The notes under the pieces: generated by a model | What the model saw: the letters and a program-made list of their open reading frames with translations, nothing else | The model's database searches: none | What the model was told of the DNA's origin: nothing | In this document: in pieces, positions 16,915 to 25,248 of the stretch | Layout of the letters: the number at the start of each line of letters is the position of its first letter | Position numbering within the stretch: the first letter of the stretch is position 1 | Made by a program: the position numbers and the translations under genes | Assembly: GCA_013288205.1 (NCBI GenBank) | Contig: JABDCH010000020.1 | Location: 1-33,663 of the forward strand | DNA: 33,663 nt | Direction of reading: 5' to 3' | From: Bacteroidota bacterium | GTDB taxonomy: Bacteria; Bacteroidota; Bacteroidia; JABEUT01

Positions 16915-17317
16915 CTATTCAGATATTTTATAGCCGGGGTATGCAGGGTCTTGAGGCTTATCTACATATTTTATTCTTACTTTGAGTAACGGACGATTCA
17001 TCTTCCTTGTAGTCTCCATTTCTTCCGGCAGGGCTTTAAAGTATATTCGTAATAATTGGTTCAACACGGCGGAATCGCCCTTGTCGATACTCATCAATGC
17101 TTTTTCCATCAGGGTATCTTTCATTTTTCCGAAACAAATGTCTTTTATATTCAGAACCTGTTGCTCGTACTTATCATCTTCTTTTAGCCACCGGTAGTGG
17201 CCTGGATAGATATATTGGCCATTTTGGCCGCTTTAGTAATATTGCCTGAATTAGCCTCGAGTGCTGTAATCATAGCCTGCTGGTACGTATGGTTCTTTCC
17301 TGGAGTTCCTTTTCCAT
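16915..17317 (-). pseudogene. Frameshifted HTH / phage terminase small-subunit-like gene
   Basis: The last 69 codons are in the track (16915-17124), but coding similarity continues upstream. On the - strand, frame by frame, I read NHTYQQAMITALEANSGNITKAAKMANIS, then after a shift HYRWLKEDDKYEQQVLNIKDICFGKMKDTLMEKALMSIDKGD. The HTH (GNITKAAKMANIS...HYRWL) followed by an acidic helix resembles terminase small subunits and related small HTH proteins. The frame breaks around 17200-17212 (frame 1 reaches TAA after QATTGG) and probably again near 17305, where the only suitable ATG (17315-17317) is out of frame with the HTH. So it is a decayed gene of about 130 codons. No other phage genes are nearby. 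Confidence 0.65.
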
Positions 17318-17581
17318 GTATAATTTATTTATACAATTATAGACCATGGAATGGTACTCCGCAAAAGAGTCATTGACTTCTCAATGATTGCTTAATGGGT
17401 CTTTTGTATAGCATTTGCCCTGCATTTGTATAAGCAAAAAGAAATGTTAGGGTTCACAAAAAATCTGTCATCACTTACAACGCTTATCTGACCGGGGGTA
17501 GAGTAAGGTTTTAACATTTTCAATTTTAAGTAAAACCATAACATTTTTTTCCTCCATAATATCAATACTAATAGCATAAAT
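17318..17581. other. Intergenic stretch, no gene supported
   Basis: Between the pseudogene and the terminator of the beta-helix lipoprotein gene. The track ORF 17392-17577 has no recognisable features and is poor in coding character. An inverted repeat GGTTTTA...TAAAACC encloses a TTTTAAC/TTTTAAG pair near 17510-17540; I assign it no role. Confidence 0.5.
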
Positions 17582-17614
17582 AAAAAAACCCCCTTGCTTT
17601 TGGCAAGGGGGTTT
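17582..17614 (-). terminator. Intrinsic terminator of the beta-helix lipoprotein gene
   Basis: Read on the - strand: AAACCCCCTTGC, a short loop, GCAAGGGGG, then TTTTTTTA. It is a strong GC-rich stem with a T-run, 30 bases after the stop codon at 17644. Confidence 0.88.
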
Positions 17615-17643
17615 AGGTCTTAGAAAGTTTTAAAACTTATCAA

Positions 17644-19170
17644 CTAGTGATTGTTACCACCGCCAGTGCTTGGGTAGCAACCGATATCAGCGCTTGGCTG
17701 AGATACAATAAATCCGAAATGGGCATTACTATATACTGGATCAGACGTAACCTTGTTTGTGATGTTTACGAATGCTGAAAAGCTTGTAGTACCTTTTCCA
17801 ATGGCAGGAGAATTAGCCTGAAGATGGAAATCGTAAGGAGTACCCCCGTCAGCATTACCAGTTGCTACTGAAGCAATCATAGAAAGGTTGCCATGTGCAG
17901 GGATATGCTCAGGTATAGGGAAGTTTTTAAACAGCGGAGGGTTTGCTCCTGCCAAAGCAATACTATCAGTACCAGGAAGATTAAGAATATCTCCAGCCGG
18001 ATTGCTGGTTGGATCATAGAAATTCTTAGGTAAATTTAATTGACCGGACGAAGGTATAACATAAGCAATACCTTTTAGTCCACTTCCTGCAGCATAGTCG
18101 AAAAATTGAGCCACTTCATGTGTGGAATCGGCATAAACGTAATTGTTGCTGTAAAACAGGTTGTTTGTATCGGGCCAAGGTATTTGATTTTCCCCATTTC
18201 CAATCCGGATGCCGGTACGGCAATTTACTATCAGGTTATTGTAGCATGTTCCTCTTCCTTGTTGTTCAAAGTCAATATCAGATCCACGGGGTATATATTG
18301 TGCTTGTCTATATCCGCAATTAACATAAGTGTTATTATACATGTTAATATTACATTCAGGACCGCCACTACCTTTGTTTGAACATTTGGTTGTGTTAGTA
18401 GCATCACCAATACATAGGTTAAAGGACATGTCTCCCTGTGTTCCATTTTTCGCATTCAGGCCATCTCCACCGGTATATCCCAATTTTTCGAGGGTGTTTC
18501 TGGCAAAATAAATGCGTCCGCCGGCAAAACGTACGGCATCATCGTTACATCCATATATCCAGGAGTCTGTTAAAATACAGTCGCCATTAGGATTTTGGAA
18601 GTATATAGGCCATCCGGTATAGCCGGATGCTCCGTTATTAAATGGGTAAGTTACTGCAGTCGTTCCGCCTACATAATTAATATGTGTCCATTGAATATCT
18701 AACAATGTGCATGATGTGTCGCAGGCAATTCCATACCAGTCGCCATTTCCGCCATTCCAAGCAGGGTCCGTAGCTGGATTGTTCCCTATTTGGTCAAGAG
18801 GTTTAACAGATGTACTGCCGCTACATCCTTGAATGTAATTAGGGTTAGCTTGTGTTCCGAGTGATATAAGTACACCCTGTACGATAATGATTGAGCCCGG
18901 TTGCATACACACGTTTACACCTGATTGGATTAAAACCGTATCATGTTTTGGAATAATGAAAGCGCCATTAAGCATATAGGTGTTTCCGCTTGTCATAGTT
19001 CCCTGGTAATTGCCAGGTGCTACATTGCCCGCAGGAATAGTTTGACCTACTTGGTAAGGAGGTGTTGAAAGATGAGTTGTTTCAGTTCCTGTTGATGAAT
19101 TTTTCTTGCAGGAAGGCAGTAGGCCTACAACTATGGCCGACATAGCAAGAATAATTGAGATTTTTTTCAT
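17644..19170 (-). CDS. Right-handed beta-helix repeat lipoprotein
   Basis: 508 residues. A lipoprotein signal (MKKISIILAMSAIVVGLLPSC, lipidated Cys21) is followed by a Ser/Thr-rich linker and a long parallel beta-helix: GTMTSGNTYMLNGAFIIPKHDTVLIQSGVNV..., then regular Asn/Gly-rich turns such as NGDCILTDSWIYGCNDDAVRFAGGRIYFARNTLEKLGY and NMYNNTYVNCGY. About ten cysteines are unusual for a cytoplasmic protein and fit an exported one. The beta-helix resembles pectate-lyase/PbH1 repeat proteins, but I see no catalytic signature, so enzyme or binding roles are both open. It follows the TonB receptor gene by 191 bases on the same strand and could be its surface partner; there is no SusD gene. A strong terminator follows. 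Confidence 0.82.
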   Translation of the reverse strand: MKKISIILAMSAIVVGLLPSCKKNSSTGTETTHLSTPPYQVGQTIPAGNVAPGNYQGTMTSGNTYMLNGAFIIPKHDTVLIQSGVNVCMQPGSIIIVQGVLISLGTQANPNYIQGCSGSTSVKPLDQIGNNPATDPAWNGGNGDWYGIACDTSCTLLDIQWTHINYVGGTTAVTYPFNNGASGYTGWPIYFQNPNGDCILTDSWIYGCNDDAVRFAGGRIYFARNTLEKLGYTGGDGLNAKNGTQGDMSFNLCIGDATNTTKCSNKGSGGPECNINMYNNTYVNCGYRQAQYIPRGSDIDFEQQGRGTCYNNLIVNCRTGIRIGNGENQIPWPDTNNLFYSNNYVYADSTHEVAQFFDYAAGSGLKGIAYVIPSSGQLNLPKNFYDPTSNPAGDILNLPGTDSIALAGANPPLFKNFPIPEHIPAHGNLSMIASVATGNADGGTPYDFHLQANSPAIGKGTTSFSAFVNITNKVTSDPVYSNAHFGFIVSQPSADIGCYPSTGGGNNH

Positions 19171-19271
19171 TGGTTTAATTTATTGGTTGTTTTTAATTTG
19201 AGTCAAAAGTGCGTCAGAAAAATTACCTGAACATTGAAGCAAGATTATCTAATTGTTAACGAAAAATCGGT

Positions 19272-19291
19272 TTATTAAATAATTATTAAAT
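19272..19291 (-). promoter_or_regulatory. Perfect direct repeat TTATTAAAT with 11-bp period upstream of the lipoprotein gene
   Basis: TTATTAAAT occurs at 19272-19280 and 19283-19291, exactly 11 bases apart; on the - strand each contains TTTAAT. It lies about 100 bases before the lipoprotein ATG. It resembles the 14798-14836 array but is AT-rich, so chance is a real possibility. Confidence 0.35.
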
Positions 19292-19361
19292 CATATACAG
19301 GCATTGCAGTTTTCATTTTCAATAATGCCTGTTTATGACTACAAACTATGTTTGCTCATTT

Positions 19362-22196
19362 TTAGAATTTATAGCGTATCCCCATTAAATAGCTTTGCCC
19401 ATAAAGCTCTTTTTCCACAGTAATGCTGTTTATATAGCCCTCGCTGTTGGTTTGGTTGGGTAGCCAATTTTGCAGGTTCGCCCCTTTTGTTGAATTTAAA
19501 TATTCATTGGGCGGGAACATCTCGATAAGCATTGGTGTATTTAATATATTATTTATTTTACCATATAAGCTCAGCTTTATCTTTTTGCTTAGTCTCTTTT
19601 CAAATGAGAACGCCAGTGTGGTAGTAGGCATTTGCCATAGGTTCATTTCATACCATATACTAACAGCCGATATTTCCTTACCGGTATAGACCCCTGAAAC
19701 TTGCATTTCAAGCCCTATTTTGGGCGCTTTGTAAATTAATGAAAGATTGGCAATATCGTCTGCCTGCCCTTGTAAAGGTCTGGATTCACTCACAACTTTG
19801 GTATTGAACCCACCTAATGCCGGATTATCATTGTATAGCTGTTCGGGCACGGTGATACTTGAATGAGTATAGGTATAGTTAGCTACTACGCCGAAATTAT
19901 GGATGTATTTAATGAATTGAAATTCGAAACCGTAATTAATGGCAGGATTAGTATCGCCGCCAATATTGGTAGGCTTTAATTGAATAGAGCTAGGTCCCGC
20001 ACCGCGTATAATAGCGTCTTCGATTGCATTATATATTTGTTTATAAAATACGCCGGCCATTACTTCTTCCGAAGCAGAAGGGAAAAACTCGTAGCGCAGG
20101 TCATAATTATTCGCCTGGGTAGCCAATAATTCCGGATTACCTACTTCCGTGTAATAATCTCCCGGTAACTGGTATGGAATAATGTCATAAAGACTGGGGC
20201 GGGCAAGAGATGCAAAATAACTGGCTTGAAGGGATTGCTTATCTGTTATTTTGAATTTTATTTCCGCGCTTGGCAAAAGGTTATTATATTGTATTGTGCC
20301 GTATGCAGCCGGAATTTGTATAGACTCCTGTGTTTGATATGCCTCGTTTGTATTTTCCATTCGTGCCCCTCCTAAAATTTGTATACGGGGGCCGAGGCTA
20401 AATTTAAGCATACCATAATAGGCGGTAATATCTTGCTGCACATTGTAACTATTAGCACTGCCGGGCGAACCTGTTCTATCGAAAAAACCATAGTAGTTAG
20501 GATTACTGAATATTTCGCTCATACCCGTATAAACTTCCTGGTTAGGCGGGGGGGCGGTTGAAAAATCATATTTCGCATAATAGGCATCTCTTGATTTGTC
20601 CCTGTTCATGGCTCCGCCTTTTACTTCAATATCCTGTCCAAAAAGGGGGAAACTGTAGGTAAGATTGGCATATCCGCTGAAATCTTGTTCGGTATTGTCT
20701 ATCCAGCGGGTTGTAAGGCCTCCAAAGTCAATAACCGATGAACCAAAGTAGCCATCCAGTGAAAGGTCATTCCAATCGGGTATAACCGACCATGCACGGG
20801 CATACGCCGTGGTCCAATCAAGAGCCAGGTTATGGGCAAGGGTGTCTGTTCCTTTCAAGGTAACGTTGTAAATATGTTCGTAAGTAGTCTCAAATCGCTG
20901 GCCTGGGTCAAGCGAACTGCCGCGGACAGCATTATCTGTATCGTCTGTAATACGCATTTCCACCTGGGTCATTTCAGCATATACATTATATAAGGTTATT
21001 TTGTTTTTCCGGTTAAAAACATAATCCATCATTACATGTCCGCCGCCCCTGGTTTGTTTTACGTAGTCTTCCCTGCTTTCTATATAATCCCAAATGGGAA
21101 TATTAGATTGTGTTAGAGATGCATTTGGTTGGGACTGTGGACTGATAAAAAAGCCGGTGGTATAGGAATATGTATTTTGATAGGTGAACGATGCTAATAC
21201 ACCAAATCTTCCGCCAAAAAAACGGTCACCTATGGTAAAGCCGGCAAATATATCAGGCGGAGCAGACTCATTTTTAATGGTTGTGGCAGCCACCGGGAAA
21301 TCGGCGGGGGCTTGTGCATTATAGGTAGAACCATTTGCCTGGTTGGGAGATTGGGAGTTTATAACACTTGTATTAAATGTTTGGAATCCATGGTTGTATA
21401 AATTTTGATTAAACCCTGTTGCCGCTTCAGCGCTAAGTGTAAAATTATCGGGTGCTTCTTTCAATACCAGGTTCATGGCTCCTCCAATAGCATCTCCTTC
21501 CATATCAGGAGTAAGCGTTTTAATAACTTCTAAACGCTCTACCATTTCCGAAGGAAAAATATCCATAGGTACATAACTATTTTTATAATCGGGGCTGGGT
21601 ACTTTTACTCCGTCTATCGTAGTGTAATTATAGCGTGCATCCATTCCCCGTATGGTAGCAAATTTTCCGCCCCCGGTAACCGATTTTTGAGTAGTTACGC
21701 CCGATACCCTTTGCAATACATCTCCTATCGTATAGTCGGGTAGAAGTTGTATAGTTTTTGCTGACATGATATTCATTACTACATCCGAATTTTTTTCTTC
21801 GCTTCTCGCATAGTTATCCGAACCTTGATTGGCTTGACCATATACCTGAACTTGTTGCAAGGTCAATGAATCAGGCTTCATGCCAAAGTCTTCTGTTATT
21901 TCATCGGTAGCATTTGCAATGGTAATTTTTCTTTGTTGGCTCGCATATCCAAAGAAGTCAACCATTAATGTGTAAGTTCCCGGTTGCACATTTTTAAGCA
22001 AATAAGAGCCGTCAAGCCCGGCGCTGGTATTAATTTTAGTATCCTCCTTTAAATAGATGGTTGCTCCTATAAGGGTTTCATTCGTCTTGCCATCTTTTAC
22101 ACGGCCTTTAATGGCGGCCGAAAAAGCAGAGTTAGCTATAAATAACAACGAAATAATAAATAGAAATCCAGATGGGGAAAGGGAGGTTTTTTTCAT
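19362..22196 (-). CDS. TonB-dependent outer-membrane receptor with CarboxypepD_reg-like N-terminus
   Basis: 944 residues. A signal peptide (ends near residue 27, NSAFSA) is followed by a carboxypeptidase-regulatory-like beta domain at about 28-110 (IKGRVKDGKTNETLIGATIYL ... GTYTLMVDFFGYAS). The plug domain spans roughly 130-250 (LPDYTIGDVLQRVSGVTTQ, IRGMDARYNYTTIDGV, VERLEVIKTLTPDMEGDAIGGAMNL). A 22-strand-type barrel follows and ends in YLMGIRYKF with the terminal Phe typical of outer-membrane barrels. It imports a ligand with TonB energy. It is not a SusC in the strict sense, as no SusD gene is beside it. Neighbours are a beta-helix lipoprotein and secreted phosphoesterase-like proteins, so the ligand could be an organic phosphate or nucleic-acid fragment (inference). 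Confidence 0.95.
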   Translation of the reverse strand: MKKTSLSPSGFLFIISLLFIANSAFSAAIKGRVKDGKTNETLIGATIYLKEDTKINTSAGLDGSYLLKNVQPGTYTLMVDFFGYASQQRKITIANATDEITEDFGMKPDSLTLQQVQVYGQANQGSDNYARSEEKNSDVVMNIMSAKTIQLLPDYTIGDVLQRVSGVTTQKSVTGGGKFATIRGMDARYNYTTIDGVKVPSPDYKNSYVPMDIFPSEMVERLEVIKTLTPDMEGDAIGGAMNLVLKEAPDNFTLSAEAATGFNQNLYNHGFQTFNTSVINSQSPNQANGSTYNAQAPADFPVAATTIKNESAPPDIFAGFTIGDRFFGGRFGVLASFTYQNTYSYTTGFFISPQSQPNASLTQSNIPIWDYIESREDYVKQTRGGGHVMMDYVFNRKNKITLYNVYAEMTQVEMRITDDTDNAVRGSSLDPGQRFETTYEHIYNVTLKGTDTLAHNLALDWTTAYARAWSVIPDWNDLSLDGYFGSSVIDFGGLTTRWIDNTEQDFSGYANLTYSFPLFGQDIEVKGGAMNRDKSRDAYYAKYDFSTAPPPNQEVYTGMSEIFSNPNYYGFFDRTGSPGSANSYNVQQDITAYYGMLKFSLGPRIQILGGARMENTNEAYQTQESIQIPAAYGTIQYNNLLPSAEIKFKITDKQSLQASYFASLARPSLYDIIPYQLPGDYYTEVGNPELLATQANNYDLRYEFFPSASEEVMAGVFYKQIYNAIEDAIIRGAGPSSIQLKPTNIGGDTNPAINYGFEFQFIKYIHNFGVVANYTYTHSSITVPEQLYNDNPALGGFNTKVVSESRPLQGQADDIANLSLIYKAPKIGLEMQVSGVYTGKEISAVSIWYEMNLWQMPTTTLAFSFEKRLSKKIKLSLYGKINNILNTPMLIEMFPPNEYLNSTKGANLQNWLPNQTNSEGYINSITVEKELYGQSYLMGIRYKF

Positions 22197-22218
22197 AATG
22201 AATTTTAGTTTTTCGGCG

Positions 22219-22226
22219 CAAAAATA
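22219..22226 (-). promoter_or_regulatory. Candidate -7 box of the TonB receptor gene
   Basis: CAAAAATA on the + strand is TATTTTTG on the - strand, matching TAnnTTTG, about 23 bases before the ATG. No TTG is seen at -33. TTAAC-type repeats occur further upstream (22275-22300 and 22338-22354). Confidence 0.45.
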
Positions 22227-22337
22227 TTTTTATAAAACGCCCGAATTCCGCCTCGGAAGTAAATTAGCAATAAGATAACAATCGTAACAATTACTTAACA
22301 CCAAACAGATAAATGGTATATAAAACCTATTTTGCAG

Positions 22338-22354
22338 CTAACTTTTAGTTAACC
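22338..22354 (-). promoter_or_regulatory. 11-bp-spaced TAAC pair upstream of the TonB receptor gene
   Basis: CTAAC (22338) and TTAAC (22349) lie 11 bases apart; on the - strand GTTAAC and GTTAGC. A second run of TAACA at 22276, 22285 and 22296 is spaced 9 and 11 bases. Their distance to the -7 box is large and not in phase with the other promoters, so support is weak. Confidence 0.3.
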
Positions 22355-22380
22355 TCTTTTTGAATAAGTAAAAGCAATTT

Positions 22381-23742
22381 CTACTCCTTCACCACTTTTA
22401 GTGTAATGCTGTATCCGCCGGAAATAAAATGTAACAGGTAAACACCCGGTATCAATAGAACATTTTTATTGATAGTTGAACTGTTGATATTGAATGTCGA
22501 TTGGTAAACGAGTCTTCCGCATATATCATATATAGCCATAGATATATTTTGTCCATTTAAAAAGGAAGCAAAATGCAGCGTCATATTGTTATCCATAACC
22601 GGATTAGTTACTTTAATGCTTCCCGTTTCTTCCAGAATGTTTGACACACCCAATGGCCTATTGGTTGTTACAAGACTTGCCATAACCGGATATTTATCTG
22701 AAAAATTAAAGACTGCATTTATTACATTAGCCGGGGCCGATAGGTTTGTCCCCGAATTTACCGATACACCCACCCTCTTGCCATCGTTGCCGATAGTAGT
22801 GTATGAGTTCCTGATATATGAAATATAGTTTGAATTGTTGACTATGGAGTGAGACAAAAAGATGTGATCATACCAATCCTTTCCGCCGCCGGTGGTTCCA
22901 CATGAATTGGGAGCGGTGGTAGCGCGTGTAGTAGTAGTGAGTTCTGCTGCTGCTGCAAGGGGATTGCCATCCCAATTGATAGGATAGGTTAATTTTTTAT
23001 CAGGAAAAAAGCAGGGGTCATCCATAATAAAATTCGTATCAGGATCTGTTTGGGTTATATATTCATAGCCCGGCTCGGAAGTGGAACGGGTATTGAAGTC
23101 GCCCATATATATAAGGTTAGGCATAACAGCAAACATTCGTTTCAGTTTATTGATGTTAGTTGTATCCTGTGTATCTCTTCCCGTAGAAGAGCTGCCGGAA
23201 ATGGTATGCCCAAGCACAACATAAAGAAATGTGCTATCGTGTGTTGCCGATAAGTAGGGGTCCTTATAATATAACTTGTAAAGGTCAAAGTCTTCTTGCC
23301 CGGTATATAATGGAGTAGTGGTAAGGTATCCAATTTTAGAGGTGTTATAAAAGAGTACGCTGCCATCACCATCTGTACAACCGGATATATCGGTAAACGG
23401 ACAGAAAGAATAGGTTGGGCTAAGACATTCGGAAATAACGGTATCGGGAAAATAATAGGGTGATATTCCAGGGCCATTGTTAGGGCCTGTTTGTACGCAT
23501 ACCATTTTATCCAACCCCATAAGGTCGGGCCGGCCAAATTGGAAAATAGCTTTTAAATCAGCATATAGTGGGGGAATAGGGCCTTGGCATCCGCTGGAAT
23601 AACTAAATCCAAGTGTATTATAGACCATCACTTTTATAGTATCACCTGGTGTAGATTGTGCATATGAAGTTTTCTGGAAAAAAAAGCTAAAGGAAAAAAC
23701 AAGGAGGGTTAATCGGATAGATGGAGAGAATTTTATTTTCAT
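22381..23742 (-). CDS. Secreted EEP-fold (endonuclease/exonuclease/phosphatase) protein with T9SS sorting domain
   Basis: 453 residues. A signal peptide (about 1-28, ending SYAQ) precedes an EEP-like domain at about 35-360. Recognisable EEP landmarks are VMVYNTLGF (start strand with Asn42), PDLMGLDKM (where most members have a catalytic Glu), VVLGHTISG with His179, MGDFNTRS with Asp215/Asn217, DWYDHIFLS with Asp292/His293, and FSDKYPVMASL (normally SDHxPV). Thus Lys79 and Lys350 stand where Glu and the general-base His are usual. The last ~85 residues are a T9SS type A sorting domain (TNPVMDNNMTLHF ... ICGRLVYQS ... PGVYLLHFISGG ... KVVKE). It should be exported to the surface. Enzyme activity is uncertain because of the replacements; a nuclease or phosphodiesterase of a variant subgroup is possible. 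Confidence 0.82.
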   Translation of the reverse strand: MKIKFSPSIRLTLLVFSFSFFFQKTSYAQSTPGDTIKVMVYNTLGFSYSSGCQGPIPPLYADLKAIFQFGRPDLMGLDKMVCVQTGPNNGPGISPYYFPDTVISECLSPTYSFCPFTDISGCTDGDGSVLFYNTSKIGYLTTTPLYTGQEDFDLYKLYYKDPYLSATHDSTFLYVVLGHTISGSSSTGRDTQDTTNINKLKRMFAVMPNLIYMGDFNTRSTSEPGYEYITQTDPDTNFIMDDPCFFPDKKLTYPINWDGNPLAAAAELTTTTRATTAPNSCGTTGGGKDWYDHIFLSHSIVNNSNYISYIRNSYTTIGNDGKRVGVSVNSGTNLSAPANVINAVFNFSDKYPVMASLVTTNRPLGVSNILEETGSIKVTNPVMDNNMTLHFASFLNGQNISMAIYDICGRLVYQSTFNINSSTINKNVLLIPGVYLLHFISGGYSITLKVVKE

Positions 23743-24142
23743 GAAAGTATTTTAATTAGAGTAGTGGAAAACGATAAATAACTTATTTTTTGCAAACTTA
23801 TAGGTCTTCCCACATTTATTTCTGAGATTAATAAATTATTAACAAAATGATAATATAAATTCCCAACCCCATAATAAAATCAAAGTACTTAAGGTTTTTG
23901 CTTTAAAATACTGATAATATGACTGGAAGGTTAGTATTCGTTAATTACTTGTATATACTTTTTGATCATGGATTTTGTAAAATACTTTGATTATAATTTT
24001 TATGCAATCCCCTAAAATCCCTTTATACAGAGGGCTTCTATGGTAGTGATTTTGCTAGCTATGGTGATTTATTAATGTTCAATTAATATTGAGGTAAAGT
24101 AACTCCCCTAATCTTGCACATCAATTAAACAAAACCTAAAAC
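23743..24142. promoter_or_regulatory. 400-base divergent intergenic region with two promoters
   Basis: It separates the EEP gene (-) from the T9SS gene (+). For the - gene, TAAGTTTG (+ 23800-23793) is a -7 box about 50 bases before the ATG, and TTAAT-type motifs at 23828 and 23839 are 11 bases apart. For the + gene see 24071-24116. The middle (about 23850-24060) is AT-rich with no ORF or stable hairpin that I can support. Confidence 0.5.
24071..24116 (+). promoter_or_regulatory. TTAAT repeats (11-bp period) and -7 box of the 24143 T9SS gene
   Basis: TTAAT at 24072 and 24083, then GTAAA at 24094, keep an 11-base step. The -7-like TAATCTTG (24109-24116, one mismatch to TAnnTTTG) is 14 and 25 bases after the last two repeats, the same offsets as at the 15846 promoter. 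ATG 24143 follows 26 bases later. Confidence 0.42.
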
Positions 24143-25177
24143 ATGAAAACAAAACTTCACATCTATGCAATTTTTGCAGTTGCTTTGGCTTTCTCTGCCC
24201 CAAAAGTAAATGCACAATCAGTTCTTATCCAGTATTGGGATTTTAACAAAACTCCACCTACAGGTGGTGGCGGTGGCGATAGCCTCGGCAATGTTACTAA
24301 TCCTTTAAAGGCAAATCAAGTAGCAGCCGGCTTAGATACCGGCCATATTGTTTACTCCCGTCCTCAAAAAGTATATGGTTCAAATGGACCTGATGGTATT
24401 TTAGACAATGGTGCCGGTGCTGCTCCCTATGCATATATTTACGATTTCAGTAACAGTAATGATACTAATAGTCTTGCAGTTAACAATTCCTTTGTAAGAA
24501 CCCGTAATCCTTCAGATAGTTCTGAAATAATCCTTTATATACCTACTACCGGTTATAAAAACATTACCTTGGAATATGCTTTGTCTGCTTCAAGCACAAA
24601 AGGCCCTAACTACAATGTTTTTGCGTATAGCACAACTGGTAGCGCAGGCCCTTGGAACAAATTAACTTCAGTAATGGATACCTTTACTGTTGGTGGAGTA
24701 CATCGTGCCGATACGATGTCTGCCATTAATGTTGTTACTGCAGCTAGTAAGTGGTATCCTGTTAATATTGATTTCTCCAGCGACCCTAACGTGAACAACA
24801 ATGCTAATTTTGTTGTTAGTATAAGACTTGCCGGACCTAATTCAGTACTTAGCAGTGGTAATGACAGGTTCGACAATTTCGCTGCACATGGTACCTCTAT
24901 TAGCAGTGCAGGTGTTAGTGAAATTACGGCTCAATCTGCCGGATACAATGTATATCCTAACCCTACAACTACTGAAGTAAACATTGTTTCCACACAATAT
25001 ACCGGAGCAAAAGTAATTACAGTATATAATGTAGTTGGACAAATTGTTAGCACAACCGAAACAAAAGATATGCAAACAACCATCAATACTTCAGCATTGA
25101 ATGCAGGAGTGTATTTTGTTGAAATCAGTGAATTAAGTACCGGTAATAAATACACCACAAAGCTCGTTAAGGAGTAA
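24143..25177 (+). CDS. Secreted protein with T9SS type A sorting domain, unknown N-terminal domain
   Basis: 344 residues. The signal peptide ends near VNAQS (residue 25). The N-terminal domain (about 26-255) starts VLIQYWDFNKTPPTGGG and has beta-rich stretches such as SSEIILYIPTTGYKNITLEYALSAS, WYPVNIDFSSDPNVNNNANFVVSIRLAG and DRFDNFAAHG; this looks like a jelly-roll/lectin-like extracellular module seen in T9SS cargo, but I cannot name it with certainty. The C-terminal ~75 residues are a clear type A sorting domain: YNVYPNPTTTEVNIVS, ITVYNVVGQIVSTTET, LNAGVYFVEIS and the terminal TTKLVKE. Codon use is high-expression-like (many GTT/ACT/GCA codons). It is divergent from the EEP gene. A strong terminator follows. 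Confidence 0.85.
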   Translation: MKTKLHIYAIFAVALAFSAPKVNAQSVLIQYWDFNKTPPTGGGGGDSLGNVTNPLKANQVAAGLDTGHIVYSRPQKVYGSNGPDGILDNGAGAAPYAYIYDFSNSNDTNSLAVNNSFVRTRNPSDSSEIILYIPTTGYKNITLEYALSASSTKGPNYNVFAYSTTGSAGPWNKLTSVMDTFTVGGVHRADTMSAINVVTAASKWYPVNIDFSSDPNVNNNANFVVSIRLAGPNSVLSSGNDRFDNFAAHGTSISSAGVSEITAQSAGYNVYPNPTTTEVNIVSTQYTGAKVITVYNVVGQIVSTTETKDMQTTINTSALNAGVYFVEISELSTGNKYTTKLVKE

Positions 25178-25200
25178 AGTAGGTTTCGATTTAGTTTAGG

Positions 25201-25233
25201 AAAAAAGCCCGTCTCTAAAAGACGGGTTTTTTT
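25201..25233. terminator. Bidirectional intrinsic terminator
   Basis: AAAAAAGCCCGTCT-ctaaa-AGACGGGTTTTTTT: a 7-bp GC-rich stem with an A-run before and a T-run after, between the + strand T9SS gene and the convergent lipoprotein gene. It can serve both. Confidence 0.9.
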
Positions 25234-25248
25234 ATTTTATAATAGTGA

